From: Paguma larvata | Lineage: Eukaryota > Chordata > Mammalia > Carnivora > Viverridae | NCBI GenBank assembly: GCA_030068075.1 | Contig: CM057839.1 | Span: 47,644,960 to 47,708,959 of the forward strand | Direction of reading: 5' to 3' | DNA: 64,000 nt | Part shown: in pieces, positions 35,361 through 48,778 of the stretch | How positions within the stretch are numbered: position 1 is the stretch's first letter | Layout: each line of letters opens with the position of its first letter | Notes under the pieces: generated by a model | Seen by the model: the letters and a program-made list of their open reading frames with translations, nothing else | Told to the model about the DNA's origin: nothing | Databases searched by the model: none | Program-made: the position numbers and the translations under genes

Positions 35361-35705
35361 GTAACTGCACCACACGTGAAGTGTTACAGTGAAATTTCGT
35401 TGGGTACATGCATGATTTAAATAGACATGTTGTAAATTCTAGAATCACCACTAAAATACTTTTAAGAGAGGAGAAACAATAGACAAAGAAAAAACATATA
35501 TTCTGATAAAAAAAAGTTGGAGAATTTAAAACTTCTTTGTTATAAAAATCAATTAGGGTAGAGTTGACCTGAATAGGACTATCAGTTCACTTGGTCATGT
35601 TAACATTTATAGAATATTCCATCCAACCACAACAGAAAACACATTCTTCTCACACACAAATGAAAGAATTGCAGAGTTAGACCACATTCAGGCCATTAAA
35701 CGGAA

Positions 35706-37380
35706 TTAACCTGGGCAAATGGATCAGAAAGCCTGAATGCTCCCTCCTTTGGTGCTCAGAGGAAGTTCTGAGCACACACACCCAGCCCTCACGTAGGAAA
35801 CCTTCATCACAGTCTCACACTGCAACCGCAGCCACTAACCTTTATCTGCTTTTTCAAGTTAGATTCAGACCTCCTTGGGAGTTAGCCCTGTGTCATACCT
35901 TCTTGGTGCATCAAACTATACATTCAAACCATTAAACATGTGTGTGTGTGATTACGCAAACTTGGGGTAAAGGTAGAATATAACCTAATGACCCGTAATA
36001 GGTACTCAGAAATATTATCATAAGGAATTTAACATTTACTTTGTTTTAAAATAAAATACAATGAAATATTTTTGATATTTGTAAACACTTTCCAAAGATA
36101 AAGAATTGTGATTTCTCTTTACATATGTTTAATTTAGCCAAGCTTATGATTTAAGAATAGATGATTCTTTCCAATTCATTGACTCTTTTCAGGTACTATT
36201 GACTTGCTCATCACAGCTTAAGCCCATATATTTTCCTACAACTTCACTGTTTCCCATATATATAAGAAAATCTGTCTGTGGATCTGAGAATAAAAATCTT
36301 TCTCATCCAACACAAATTCCTCTGAAAACCTAATAAGAAAGCAATTGGAAAAAGAGACAGGGGTCCTTCTTTACTTTTCTCTCATCCTCCCTGTTTGATT
36401 TCTTTCCCTCATGACTCGGATTTATTTTGGTCTTGGTTTGTGATCACCTGTTAATTTGCACAGCTCAGTTCACCCAGATGGAGCATATAGCTACCTACAG
36501 GGGTAACAGTACATTTCTTTAGATACTTTTTCAAGGTCTAATGGTTTATATATCCCCAGGACCAACTTTCTTAAGCAGCAGGCAGTAAGTATCTTCACTG
36601 ATTGTTAAGTTATAAAAATGTTTCCTGAACTCTGTGTCTTAAATCACTAGGATCCTATTTAAAAGCTGTATGTTCTAATATTATAGAATTCTATAATATC
36701 AGAATATCTAATATTATAATTCTATAATATCAGAAAAGAGCAAAATTCACAAAGAAACACTTTTTGGAGGAGAATATATCTGTGCAGTAGTTTGTAGAAT
36801 GTATCACATTTATATATTAGGTACGTCTTAGGTTCTGTGTGTATGCCACAATTTATTTATCTTATCACAAGGTTAGCTACTTTGGGTACTAGTTTTTGAT
36901 TAATACCTTCAGGAAAGATAAAAGTTTCCTTTCACACGAACTGAATGTTTTTATGAACATATGTAACACCCCATCCATTTCCTCTTCTTCTTGCTTGAGG
37001 GTAAATGTAAGGCAAAAATCAGTTTGCCAGTAACTTTTAAAATTTAATTTAAAAGGAAGGTATATTCATTTAGGGGGAAATAGATTTTATTATCTGAGGC
37101 AATTTTTGCAATTAAGATACTGATGTGTTCTGCCAGTAGAAGCAGGTCTATACCTTTCCAATGAAAGAGAATTACTTTAAGATGGGGAAAGCTTTAAAGT
37201 TTCACTCTGCAATTTCACTTCTTCTATGCGAAGTATTATTATTATTATAGAGTATTATGGAAATACTCTAGCACCTCTGCTCCTATCCACCCCTGCCCCA
37301 TGGTATAACATCCCCACCTAGATCAAAAACAGAAAGAGAAACTTTGACATTATCCAGGGTGGTCTGATTTGTATTGTGAA
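35706..37380. other. Mostly unassigned; contains a duplicated palindrome
   Basis: There is no gene. The stretch at 35715-35940 is GC-richer and ends with a short (TG)n at 35940-35949. It could be another LTR remnant but has no recognisable ends. The palindromic duplication at 36674-36735 is listed separately. Confidence 0.4.
36674..36735. repeat. 33-bp tandem duplication containing a perfect 22-bp palindrome
   Basis: Positions 36678-36699 form a perfect palindrome: half-site ATATTATAGAA, centred on an EcoRI-like GAATTC. The surrounding unit, starting tctaatattata, is repeated 33 bp downstream at 36707. The second copy has lost two central bases (ga), shortening its palindrome. The sequence can form hairpins or cruciforms. 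It is most simply a replication-slippage product in AT-rich DNA. Confidence 0.85.
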
Positions 37381-37384
37381 ATCA

Positions 37385-37610
37385 CACTTCAAAATGTCTT
37401 CTTTTATTCTTGTAGCTGGCACTCAATATTACATTAGTTTCAGGTGCACAACTTAGTTATTTGACATTTGTATACATTACAAAATGTTCACCATGATAAG
37501 TCTAGTTACTGTCACCACACGTAGTTATTACAATATCATTGACACTACTCCCTATGATGTGCTTAACATCCTCAGGATTTATATATTTTATAACTGCAAA
37601 TGTTTTTTAT
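37385..37610 (-). mobile_element. Antisense L1 3' UTR fragment
   Basis: 'ttacattagtttcaggtgca', 'atgttcaccatgataagtc', 'ttattacaatatcattgac' and 'ttttataactgcaaatg' follow the order of an antisense L1 3' UTR. A second copy of the same region lies at 60585-60730. Confidence 0.7.
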
Positions 37611-38780
37611 GTTTTATTTTTATCAATAGTTGCTACCTTAACAGAAACTAGTATACATGCAATGAAAAAAATCGAAAATGTTATCTTCCTCATGTAGGTA
37701 GCTGAATTCATGCGCTGTCTTCCATTTTTTAATCATGTTTCAGATAATTACACTTTTTTCCCCTCTGGGACATTAGAAAATTGTATTGTGATTTGCGTGC
37801 TGAATGCATTAACTAGCAGGGGGTTGAACACAATGATATGATTCCTTGATGCTATGCTCTCTTTATGTACCACCTCTAAGGCTTCATTTTTCACTCAATA
37901 AGATCATCATATTCATGGGAATAGCCAGAGTAGGTTTTTACATAAAGTGAAACTTCCCAAGAAATATTAGCTCTTTTAATCCTGGTCAGTTATTTAATGA
38001 TTAAAGGAACTTGATCAACTATGAAACTGTTTGCTCACGATTTCACATTAGGGCAATGGAAAAGCCTGGATCAGATTCTAGTTCTATTGATATGTACTAT
38101 CCATGTCTCCTTTCTGATACCTGCTGCTTTGATCACTTTGCATCTATTTGCCACTGATAATCTAATCTGCATTTGTATAGTACAGGTATCTTATATATTG
38201 CAATACATGATAATTTTATTATGATCTCTTCCCCAATAGATTGTACTACTACTAAAGGAACAAGGAAAGAGAGAGAGAAAGATCATGCCATTCATTTAAA
38301 AATCTCTGGTGCTTAGCACATGATCACAATTTTCTAACATCACTCAATATTTGGTGATCTGAACAAAAGTGCTATATTAATGACATTTTTGTAATGCAGG
38401 CATTGAAATGAAATAAATGAAATAAATTAATTAAATGCCAGATATAATCAGAGTATATTAATCTAGAGTCTCACAAAAATATTGTAATTTAAATCAGGCC
38501 ATTTCTGTTCCTCCTATTACTTAACATTTTATAATTTTTACTCTAATAGTACCACTATAAAAAACAATAACAAATTCTCAAAGCATCCATTCTAAACTTT
38601 ATCTTGTAGGCAACATCTCATCATAATTATTTTTTGATACTTTTATCATAAGTGAAAAATACTCATTCTTTATTAAATTATGTCCTATGGTGACTGGTGG
38701 TATATTGACTTAGTGGTTATACTATTTACACTACAGATATATAGGAACAACAATGATGATATCTTTGGCAAAACACTGTT
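37611..38780. other. No feature recognised
   Basis: Unique AT-rich sequence with a short imperfect 'gaaataaatgaaataaat' repeat at 38408-38430. A 67-codon plus frame at 38021-38224 has no recognised domain. Confidence 0.4.
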
Positions 38781-38976
38781 CATGTTTTAATTAAAAAATG
38801 TATTTATTTACTTTGAGAGAGAGAGAGAGACAGAGAATCACAAGCAGGCTCTATGCTGTCAACAAAGAGCCCAACGCTGGTCTCAGACACACAAAGCTGT
38901 GCGATCATGACCTGAACTCAAACCAAAAGTTGGATGCTTAACTGACTGAGTCACCCAGGTGCCCCAAAACACTGTT
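38770..38976 (-). mobile_element. SINEC (felid type), minus strand, internally deleted
   Basis: The body (about 38785-38965) lacks part of the middle: after '(ga)n cagagaatcac' it jumps to 'aagcaggctctatgctg'. The head end reads 'gagtcacccaggtgcccc'. It is flanked by perfect 11-bp repeats aaaacactgtt (38770-38780 and 38966-38976). Confidence 0.95.
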
Positions 38977-39640
38977 TAAAAATAAAATGCTTAGGTAAAA
39001 GTTGTCCTATACCTCAATTTCCAGAATTAGTTAAAATCTAAATTTAGAGATCAAGAAGCCCGCTTTAGTAGAGAGGTCATTGTTTATCTTGGAGGCGGAG
39101 CCAAGAAAATTAGTTAGATTTCTGGGTGAACATATGAATTCAAGTAACTTCACTGGATTCAGTGCAAAGTACGGTGGGGAGGGATGGAATACAGAGAGCA
39201 GGAAGACGAATTTTGGACACAAAGCCACTGCTATAATCTCAGCTCTGCCACGATATATGTATATTTCACCTTAGTATAGGAACACCTCAGTTTCTCCAGA
39301 TATTTTTTAATGGAGATAATTATACATGTATACACTTAGCTATAATTTTGGAAAAGTAAATCTTAAATGGGTATCTGGATATTTCACTAAAGTAAATTTA
39401 TTTACAACTGATTTTCCAATGCTTCAATATGATAGCAGAATACATTTACATTTATCCTCTTAACTTTTATAGCATTGTGTTATTCATACATATCATTCTT
39501 AAATTTGTGAGCATGAAATTACCTATTTGAGTTGGCAGTAAGATATAAAAAGAAATGTATATGTTTCATAACTATAATATATAATATATGATAAATAATA
39601 TTCATAATAATAATAAAGCATAATATATCATTATTATTAT
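38977..39640. other. No feature recognised
   Basis: This is unassigned sequence. Two frames of about 65 codons overlap on opposite strands at 39031-39274, with no domain. AT-rich repeats (ataatatataatatatg) lie near 39575-39640. Confidence 0.4.
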
Positions 39641-39861
39641 AAAGGACTTATTTTTTTTAATTTGCTTTTTTATTTTGAGAGTGAGAGAGAGCATGTGAAA
39701 TTCGGGTCGGGCTAGAGAGAGAATCCCAAGCAGGTTCTGTACTGTCAGTGTGGAGCCAATTGCAAAGCTCAGACTCACAGACTGTGAGATCATGACCTGA
39801 GCTGAAAACAAGAGTCAGATGTTTAACCTACTGAGCCACCCAGGCGTCCCTTAAAAGACTT
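39640..39861 (-). mobile_element. SINEC (felid type), minus strand
   Basis: The body (about 39652-39850) ends in 'gagccacccaggcgtccc'. The flanks taaaggactt (39640-39649) and taaaagactt (39852-39861) resemble a 10-bp target duplication with one mismatch. The middle is fairly diverged. Confidence 0.9.
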
Positions 39862-40860
39862 TTACAGATAGCAAAATTGAGAGGAAGATGCAGAGATTTC
39901 CCATAAATCTCTGTTTCCTGTAAATCTCCTGTGCCTACACATGTAGCACCTTCCCCCCATTATCAATTTCCTCACCAAATATGGAACATTTATTACAGTT
40001 GATAAGCTGATGTTGACACATTGTAATCACACAAAGTCCATCCATAGTTTATATTAGGGCTTGCTCTTGATGTACATTTTATGGTTCTGGACCATGTCTA
40101 AAAATATGTATCTGTCATTATAGTATCATACAGAGTATTTTTAGTGGCATAAAATTCCTCTGTGCTTAGTCTATTCATCCTTCCTCACTCCCAACCCCTG
40201 TTCCTGCAAATCACTGGTCTTTTTATTGTCTCCATAGTCTTGCTTTTATAGGATGTTATATAGTATGTAGGCTTTTAGATTAACTTCTTTCACTTGGTAA
40301 TATGCATTTATGTTCCCTCCATGACTTCTCATGACTCGATAGCTCATTTATTTTTAACACTGAATGATAGAATAATATTCCATTGTCTGTACGCACCACA
40401 GTTTATTTATCTACTCAACTATTGAAGGACGTCTTGGTTGGTTCTAAGTTTTAGCAATTATGAATAAAGCTGCTGTAGACATCCCTATTTTATATGGATG
40501 TAAGTTCTCACCTCACATCCTTTGGATAAATGCCAAGGAGAACAATTGCTGAATCATATGGTAAGAACAGATTTACTTTTGAAAAAAAACTTGCCAAACA
40601 TTCTTCCAAAATGGCTGCAGCATTTGCATTTGTCCCCGCAGTGAACGAGATTTCCTGTTGCTCCACATGCTTGCTAGCTTTCTGTGTTGTCAGTATTCTG
40701 AATTTTGTCTATGTTGCTAAGTGGTGTTTAATTTGCATTTCACTGACAACATACGATGTGGAATACCTTTTCATATACTTATTGACATCTCTATCTGTTA
40801 AAGTCTTGACCTATTATCTTTGATTTTCTGTATTTTGAAAGTAGCATGTTTGCATATAGG

Positions 40861-40888
40861 TTGCTGTTGCTGTTGTTGTTGTTGTTAT
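40861..40888. repeat. (CTG/TTG)n short tract
   Basis: An imperfect trinucleotide run, ttgctgttgctgttgttg and onward, lies in the antisense L1 at its deletion junction. Confidence 0.85.
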
Positions 40889-41419
40889 AGCATTTATCCT
40901 GCTTGATGTTCTGTTAGATTTTAGATCTGTGGTTTGGTGTCTGACATTAATTTGGAGAAATTCTTCATCATTATTGTTTTAAATGTTTCTTCTGATCCTT
41001 TCATTTTTTCTTCTTCTTCTAGTATTTCTATCATCATATGTTATACCTTCTATTGTTACGCCCACAATACTTGGATGTTCTATTTTATTATTTTTCAGTC
41101 CTTGTTTCCTTTGCTTTCCAGTTTGGGAATTTTCTATTGAGATATACTTAAAATGAGAAACTCTTTTCTTAGCTCTGTCCAGTCTACTAATAAACCCAAT
41201 AGAGTCATTTTTCATTTCTGTTACAGTGAATTTTTTATCTAGAAAAATTTTTTCGTTCTTAGGATTTCCATGTCTGTTTATTTTGCCCATCTGCTCTTGG
41301 ATGCTGCTATTTTACCCATGAGATCCATTAGCATATTAGTCATAATTGTTTTAAATTCTCCTTCTGATGATTCCAACATCCTTGTCATGTCTGGTTCTGT
41401 CTCTTCAAATCATGTGTTG

Positions 41420-41421
41420 TT

Positions 41422-41457
<36 letters not shown>

Positions 41458-41458
41458 T
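41420..41458. repeat. (GTT)n microsatellite
   Basis: About 12 GTT units lie within the antisense L1. They produce the polycysteine run in a 73-codon plus-strand frame, which is not a gene. Confidence 0.95.
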
Positions 41459-41867
41459 CCTTTAGGTGTGTCTTATAATTTTTCTTTTTAGCCAGACAGG
41501 ATAGACTGGGTAAGAACTACTATAAATAGGCCTTTAGTAATGTGGTGTGAGATGTGGGGGTGGGGGAACATTCTATACTCCTGTGATTAGGTCTCAGGTT
41601 TTTAGTGAGCCTCTGCCTCTGGGCTATGAACTTTACAGGAGTATTATCTGCACCCCCCAACCCCACCAACTTCCTTGGATGAGACATGTTAGCTAAAGTA
41701 GTCTGAAGTTAGGTTTTTCTTTCTCCCAGTTCCGTTAGGCTCTGATAATCAGGTTAGCAGGAGCGGATATTTTTTCCCCTGATACTTACTATGGGAACCT
41801 GGTTGAGCTCCTAGAGGTATACCTCATATTGTGGGTGTCCCCCTAGGACTTGGTTCCCCACAGAATT

Positions 41868-42070
41868 TTTTAATTTTTTTGTTTGTTTTTGCTTGACAAA
41901 AAGAAAGAGGGAGCATGCAAGTGAGTGAGCTGCAGAGAGAGAGAGAGTTCAAGAGAGAGAGGATCTCGAAACAGAGCTCAAGTTTGGATATGGGCTCAAA
42001 CTCACAAACCATAAGGCCATGACTTGAGCCAAGGCCAGATGTTTAACAGACTGAGCCACCCAGGTGCCCC
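41868..42070 (-). mobile_element. SINEC (felid type), minus strand, inside L1
   Basis: The T-rich tail is followed by 'ttgtttgtttttgcttgac' and the head end 'gagccacccaggtgcccc'. It is diverged. The flanks tccccacaga and tccccatgga resemble a duplicated target. It interrupts L1 5' sequence. Confidence 0.88.
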
Positions 42071-42824
42071 TCCCCATGGAGTTTTTAACATCGAGCCTCC
42101 AGCAAGTTGGCAATTATAGCTCAGGTTTCCTACCCTGACACTGGTCCTTGCAGGAGTTTCTGCTCATGAGTCTCTGCTCTGCTAAGTCGTTATTCTCTGT
42201 ATTTGTCTGTTGGTCAGGTTTTCCTAGGGACAGTGGCTTGCCTTGTGTCTTCACCTTTCTAAGGGATTCTAAAAAAGTGACTAATTTGTCAGTCTCTTCA
42301 GCTTTTTACTTGTTGTTAGGATAGAGTGGTACCTTCCAAGCTCCTGACACGCAGAACTGGAAACTCCAGAATTATTTATTTACTATATGATCATCGAAAT
42401 TTTACCATATGCCAGGAATCTACTACAACACAAATAAGACAGACAAAACTTTTGCCAAAATAAGACAGACAGAATTTCTGTTTTATAACTTAGAATTTAT
42501 CAATGGACAGTTGAAAAGACATTTAATATTAACTGTTTTAATTTTAGAGCTAAAAAGGGAAGTATAAGTTATTGAAAAGAGGTGAAACCTAAGTTTTCCA
42601 TCAATGAATACCAATACATCACTGGAATTTGGTATTTATATAATCTAATTGATCTCATAACAACCTTTCAGGAAAAAAAATATTGTAGAATACTAGATAA
42701 AGATACTAAGAAACAAATCGAAGTAGTAATTTTCCTATAAGCAGCCTATAAGGCAAATGAGAATTCAAATCCCAAAGCCTCTAGTTTTTTTTTAGGATAA
42801 GCTGATGCAATGGTCTGAACGTTT

Positions 42825-43139
42825 TTATCCTCCAAAGTTCATACGTTGAAATCCTAATACCCAGAGGTGATGGAATTTGTAGGTGGGATCTTTCAGAAAT
42901 GCTTAAGTCATGGAGCTGGGACTCAGAAGGGGGTTGAATGCCTTATACAACAGACTTCAAAGAGATTCCTGGTCTCTTCTGCCATCTGAGGACAAAACAA
43001 GAAGTCTCATTTAACCACGATGGCACCCTGATCTCAGACTTCCAGACTCCAGCAGAACTGTGAAAAATAATTATCTAGTGTGTATACTCTGCCCAGTCTG
43101 TGGCATTTTGTTATTGCAGCCTGAATGGAAAACAGTAGA
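42825..43139 (+). mobile_element. MaLR-type solo LTR (MLT1/MST-like), sense
   Basis: Ordered matches to the MaLR LTR: 'caatggtctgaacg', 'tcctccaaagttcatacg', 'gttgaaatcctaatacccag', 'ccatctgaggacaaaacaag', 'gacttccagactccagcag', 'aactgtgaaaaataat', 'cccagtctgtggcattttg' and 'ttattgcagcctgaatgg'. Its length of about 315 bp is typical of the class. No internal MaLR sequence flanks it. It is diverged, consistent with an old placental-wide element. Confidence 0.7.
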
Positions 43140-43927
43140 TGACTTGTATAAACTTCAGTAAATTGTTTTCATAGTTTATAGAAATGAAGAGAAAAGGTAA
43201 AACCCTGTATTACTTTATTATTTTTCACAATTAAATTTAATGAAATTGACTGAATATGACAGCTCAGAGATGAGCTATTCAGCTATCCATCAGAGATAGA
43301 GCTGGTTGATCGATATGACAGAGTAAGAAATTCCTTGGAATTACTTTGTTGCAGAGTTTTTCTTCACCATTGCATATTAATAATAAAAATCTAAATGATT
43401 CTGAACAGCCATTATTTAGGAAAATCAATTATTTTCACAGCCAATTATTTAGGATTATTTAGGAAATCAGATAGTTTCCTTACTTTTGAGTGCAAGGAAA
43501 TGATTAAAAGGATTAAGAAATCATAATTTTAAAAAATACGTACCTAGTGACATGGCCTTCAGTCCTGGGGCTGTGAAGGAGATAATCTTAATAGTTTGGC
43601 AATATATGGATTTCTAGAGATTTCCTCATTGACCATCTCCCACTCAGTGATGATAAGGGGACCAGTTGACTTATTATTCATTGGATTAGAAATGCAGGTA
43701 TTTGAAGAGTATGTATACTTCTATTATCTGTACCCCCTCCTTTTTTTTATAGCTAGTATGCTTGTTTAGGGATTATTTATATTTTGAGGACAAAAAGCCT
43801 GAGGACCTAGTTTTTCATATTTCTAAATTTCAAGGTATAACATACTTGGTTCAAGGGACGAAGGAGCCACTAATCTCTCCTAATTAAGTCCCATACTACA
43901 TGATTTTGGGAATATTTGCTCTCCATT
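43140..43927. other. No feature recognised
   Basis: Unique AT-rich sequence with no assignable repeat or frame. Confidence 0.4.
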
Positions 43928-44179
43928 TAAATAACCATAAGGGGGGCACCTGGGTGGCTCAGTCGGTTGAGTGGCCGACTTCGGCTCAGGTCATGATCTC
44001 ACGGTCTGTGAGTTCAAGCCCCGCGTCAGGCTCTGTGCTCACGGCTCAGAGCCTGGAGTCTGCTTCGGATTCTGTGTCTCCCTCTCTCTCTGCCCTTTCC
44101 CTGCTCATGCTCTGTCATCTCAAAAATAAATAAACATTAAAAAATTTAAAAAAATAAAAATAAATAAATAACCATAAGG
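43928..44179 (+). mobile_element. SINEC_Fc-like SINE, near-intact, perfect 15-bp target duplication
   Basis: The element (about 43943-44164) begins 'ggggcacctgggtggctcag' and retains CpG sites ('gtggccgacttcggctcagg', 'agccccgcgtcagg'). It ends in an A-rich tail with aataaa units. The flanks taaataaccataagg at 43928-43942 and 44165-44179 are identical. The low divergence suggests a young copy that may be absent in some related species. The 77-codon frame here is SINE. Confidence 0.97.
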
Positions 44180-44754
44180 AAAAATGTTTGGATATTTCAT
44201 TGGGAACCTCAGGGTTCAGAATGTAAACTTAAGCTAAAGTATAATTGAAGGTTATGTCATTTGAATTTCTCTTCTTAATTTATATAAATACGATTTATTA
44301 GTTTTCCAATTTCAGTAGTTACCAACTAGAGTATGTAGATATTCTGATTATTTACTTTCAATTATGCTATACTGAAGCATATATAAAATTAGAAAAAATT
44401 GATTCTCTAGTATGTACAACGATGTTCACTTTGCATTAATATTTTAAAGCAAGAAAAAAAGAAAAGGAAGAGAAACAAAGCGGAAGGGATGGTGAAGAGG
44501 GAAGGAAGGCAGGAGTTTCTTGAACTTAAGTTTGATCTTCTTCTTCTCCTACTTTCCTTCCGCACAAGTCATCTATATGCTGAAAAGGAATACATCCTTC
44601 CCATCCTTAAACATTCTCTATGAAGAATAGTTAAATTATCACCAAATGCATACTTCTAAGCATATGGCTTACCCTCCCTTTAACCTCTTGCTTCAATTAT
44701 TTCTGGGAAATTTCTGAATATCTGAGAAAGAGAAGTAATTCATTTTCTGTTATT
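44180..44754. other. No feature recognised
   Basis: Unassigned sequence with a purine-rich stretch at 44450-44515 (aaaaaaagaaaaggaagag and similar). Confidence 0.4.
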
Positions 44755-44942
44755 CAATGGGTTTTTTTTTTAATTTAAAATAGTTTATTTTCAAATTGGT
44801 TTACATAAAACACCCAGTGTTCATCCCAACATGTGCCCTTTTTTGATGCCCATCACCCCCTCTCCCCCCCATCTCCCTCACCCTCAGTTTGTTCTTAGTC
44901 TTTGAGATAAAGAAGATGTGGTACTTATATACAATGGGTTTT
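44755..44942 (-). mobile_element. Short felid L1 3' end with inverted 5' segment and TSD
   Basis: The first part (44766-44903) is antisense carnivore L1 3' end: 'tcaaattggtttacataaaa', 'cacccagtgttcatcccaac', 'cctcagtttgttcttagtct'. At about 44904 the strand switches to sense ORF2 C-terminal sequence, 'gataaagaagatgtggtact' then 'tatatacaatgg'. Perfect 11-bp direct repeats caatgggtttt (44755-44765 and 44932-44942) flank the whole. Together these show a single insertion by twin priming with severe 5' truncation. It has no coding capacity. Confidence 0.85.
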
Positions 44943-45149
44943 GGTAGAGGTAGAAAATTTCACATAAGGTGGAGTTTGGAATAACTGTGTACTCAGAACA
45001 AAAAGAAGAAATCTGACAGTTACTGTCCTAGTTAACACAGAAGGCATAATCATTGTTAAGCAGAGAAGACTGAATTAAAGGAATATTAGTATATATGTGA
45101 AACATCCCTTTATTATGCATTTGTGTTAGCTGAAAGGAAGGGTTGTATC

Positions 45150-45320
45150 TTGCAGAGAAAAATGCATTGACCTAGGAATCAGGTGTATTGACATTCTCTC
45201 AAATCTCTCATTGATAGCAAGCTTGACATAGGCAAGTCTGTTAACTTCTTCACCTCCACTTCTTCATCTATAAATTATGGGCTAGGTACATATTTTCATA
45301 GGTCTTTTACAGCTTGAAAA
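45150..45320 (+). repeat. Probable MIR-family SINE remnant
   Basis: 'gacataggcaagtctgttaa' followed by 'cttcacctccacttcttcat' and 'ctataaattatgggctagg' parallel the MIR core 'ccttgggcaagtcacttaac...cagtttcttcatctgtaaaatgggg'. It is diverged and has no clear ends. Confidence 0.6.
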
Positions 45321-46191
45321 TCATGCCATTCTGAAGGCTTATATTGCATTAGCCCTTATCAATTGCAAAGGAACAAAAAATACATAAAACATGGGTTTAC
45401 TTTATATGCACATAATCCAGAAAACAGCGCTAATAAAATAATTTATTTTGTATTCCATATTGGATTATTTGCATTGCAACTTGGGATCTGAAAAATTCTA
45501 TACATAGAACAGGATTATGGAAATCTATTAACCTGTAGCATTTACACATGTTGCATTTTACATGCAATATCTAAAAGGAGGGTGAATAGTTTGCACAGCA
45601 CCTGTCAACATTTAACCTTGAATATGTCAAGGAATATTAGTTATTATGTTTGTTTGAACAATATGTTCCTAAATCCATATTGTCACAGTGATTCTATCTG
45701 CACATAATATTTGATTCAAACCCATTTATGATCAAAATCTGAATTCAGAGCAATCTGTAAAATTATAGCTTTGATTTTGCAGTGTTACATTGTGCTACTT
45801 GCAAACCATTAAGTGAATTCATAATTCTTTGCTTAGTGGTCAAAAACTTAATTAACTCCTTATTACAAAGAAAAGAATAAACCTTTAATCACACTGTAAC
45901 TCTGAATAGAATAAACAAATAAAAATTTGTAAAATCTCAGTCTTTTTGACTGAAATGTATACAATAATGTTTGATCTCAAATGATAGCATGATTAGAGAT
46001 TTATCAATTAAACAAATATGAAGAGATGATTTTTAAGTAATTTAAAATTCATTTAGAAACTATAAAACATTAAAACACACCTATATCAAATAGTCCACTC
46101 AGCCACTGAATAATGTCTTAAAACTTTTTTTGAGTCATAAGTTTTTCAAAGATACTTCATTCAAACACGATTATATATCTGGAGACCTCAT

Positions 46192-48778
<2,587 letters not shown>

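Larger units (their letters stand above)
31825..35705 (+). mobile_element. L1M-type element: 5' UTR, ORF1 and ORF2 start, sense
   Basis: Sense L1M sequence is interrupted by four later insertions. 5' UTR-like blocks are at 31950-32390 ('ctgagacccatcagattatt', 'gctagaatcaatatgatagc', 'aaactcctgggactcatg'). ORF1-side sequence runs at 32630-33290 and 33410-34150 ('gaaccagactcagaaatg', 'gaaagaatcaatgaact'). An ORF1/ORF2 spacer covers 34150-34718, resuming at 35361. Endonuclease sequence is at 35560-35705 ('aacatttatagaatattcc', 'acacattcttctcacac'). It breaks off near 35705 without the rest of ORF2. Frames are short and broken, for example 33649-34050, which also runs into a SINE. Confidence 0.7.
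39880..42375 (-). mobile_element. Antisense L1 with 3' and 5' ends, most of ORF2 deleted
   Basis: The L1 3' UTR is at 39890-40330 ('agtatcatacagagtattt', 'tctccatagtcttgc'). The ORF2 C-terminus is at 40330-40820 ('gaataatattccattgtctg', 'gccaaggagaacaattgctg', 'tgttgtcagtattctgaat'). At about 40850 it jumps to 5'-side sequence ('ggtttggtgtctgacatt', 'cctttagtaatgtggtgtg', 'actggtccttgcaggag'), which ends near 42370. The central ORF2 is missing. The termini collapse a multi-kilobase element into 2.5 kb including a SINE. Confidence 0.7.

Noticed and set aside
36674..36735. Possible CRISPR-like or operator array because of repeated palindromes
   Set aside because: There are only two copies without spacers, in vertebrate AT-rich DNA; slippage is simpler.
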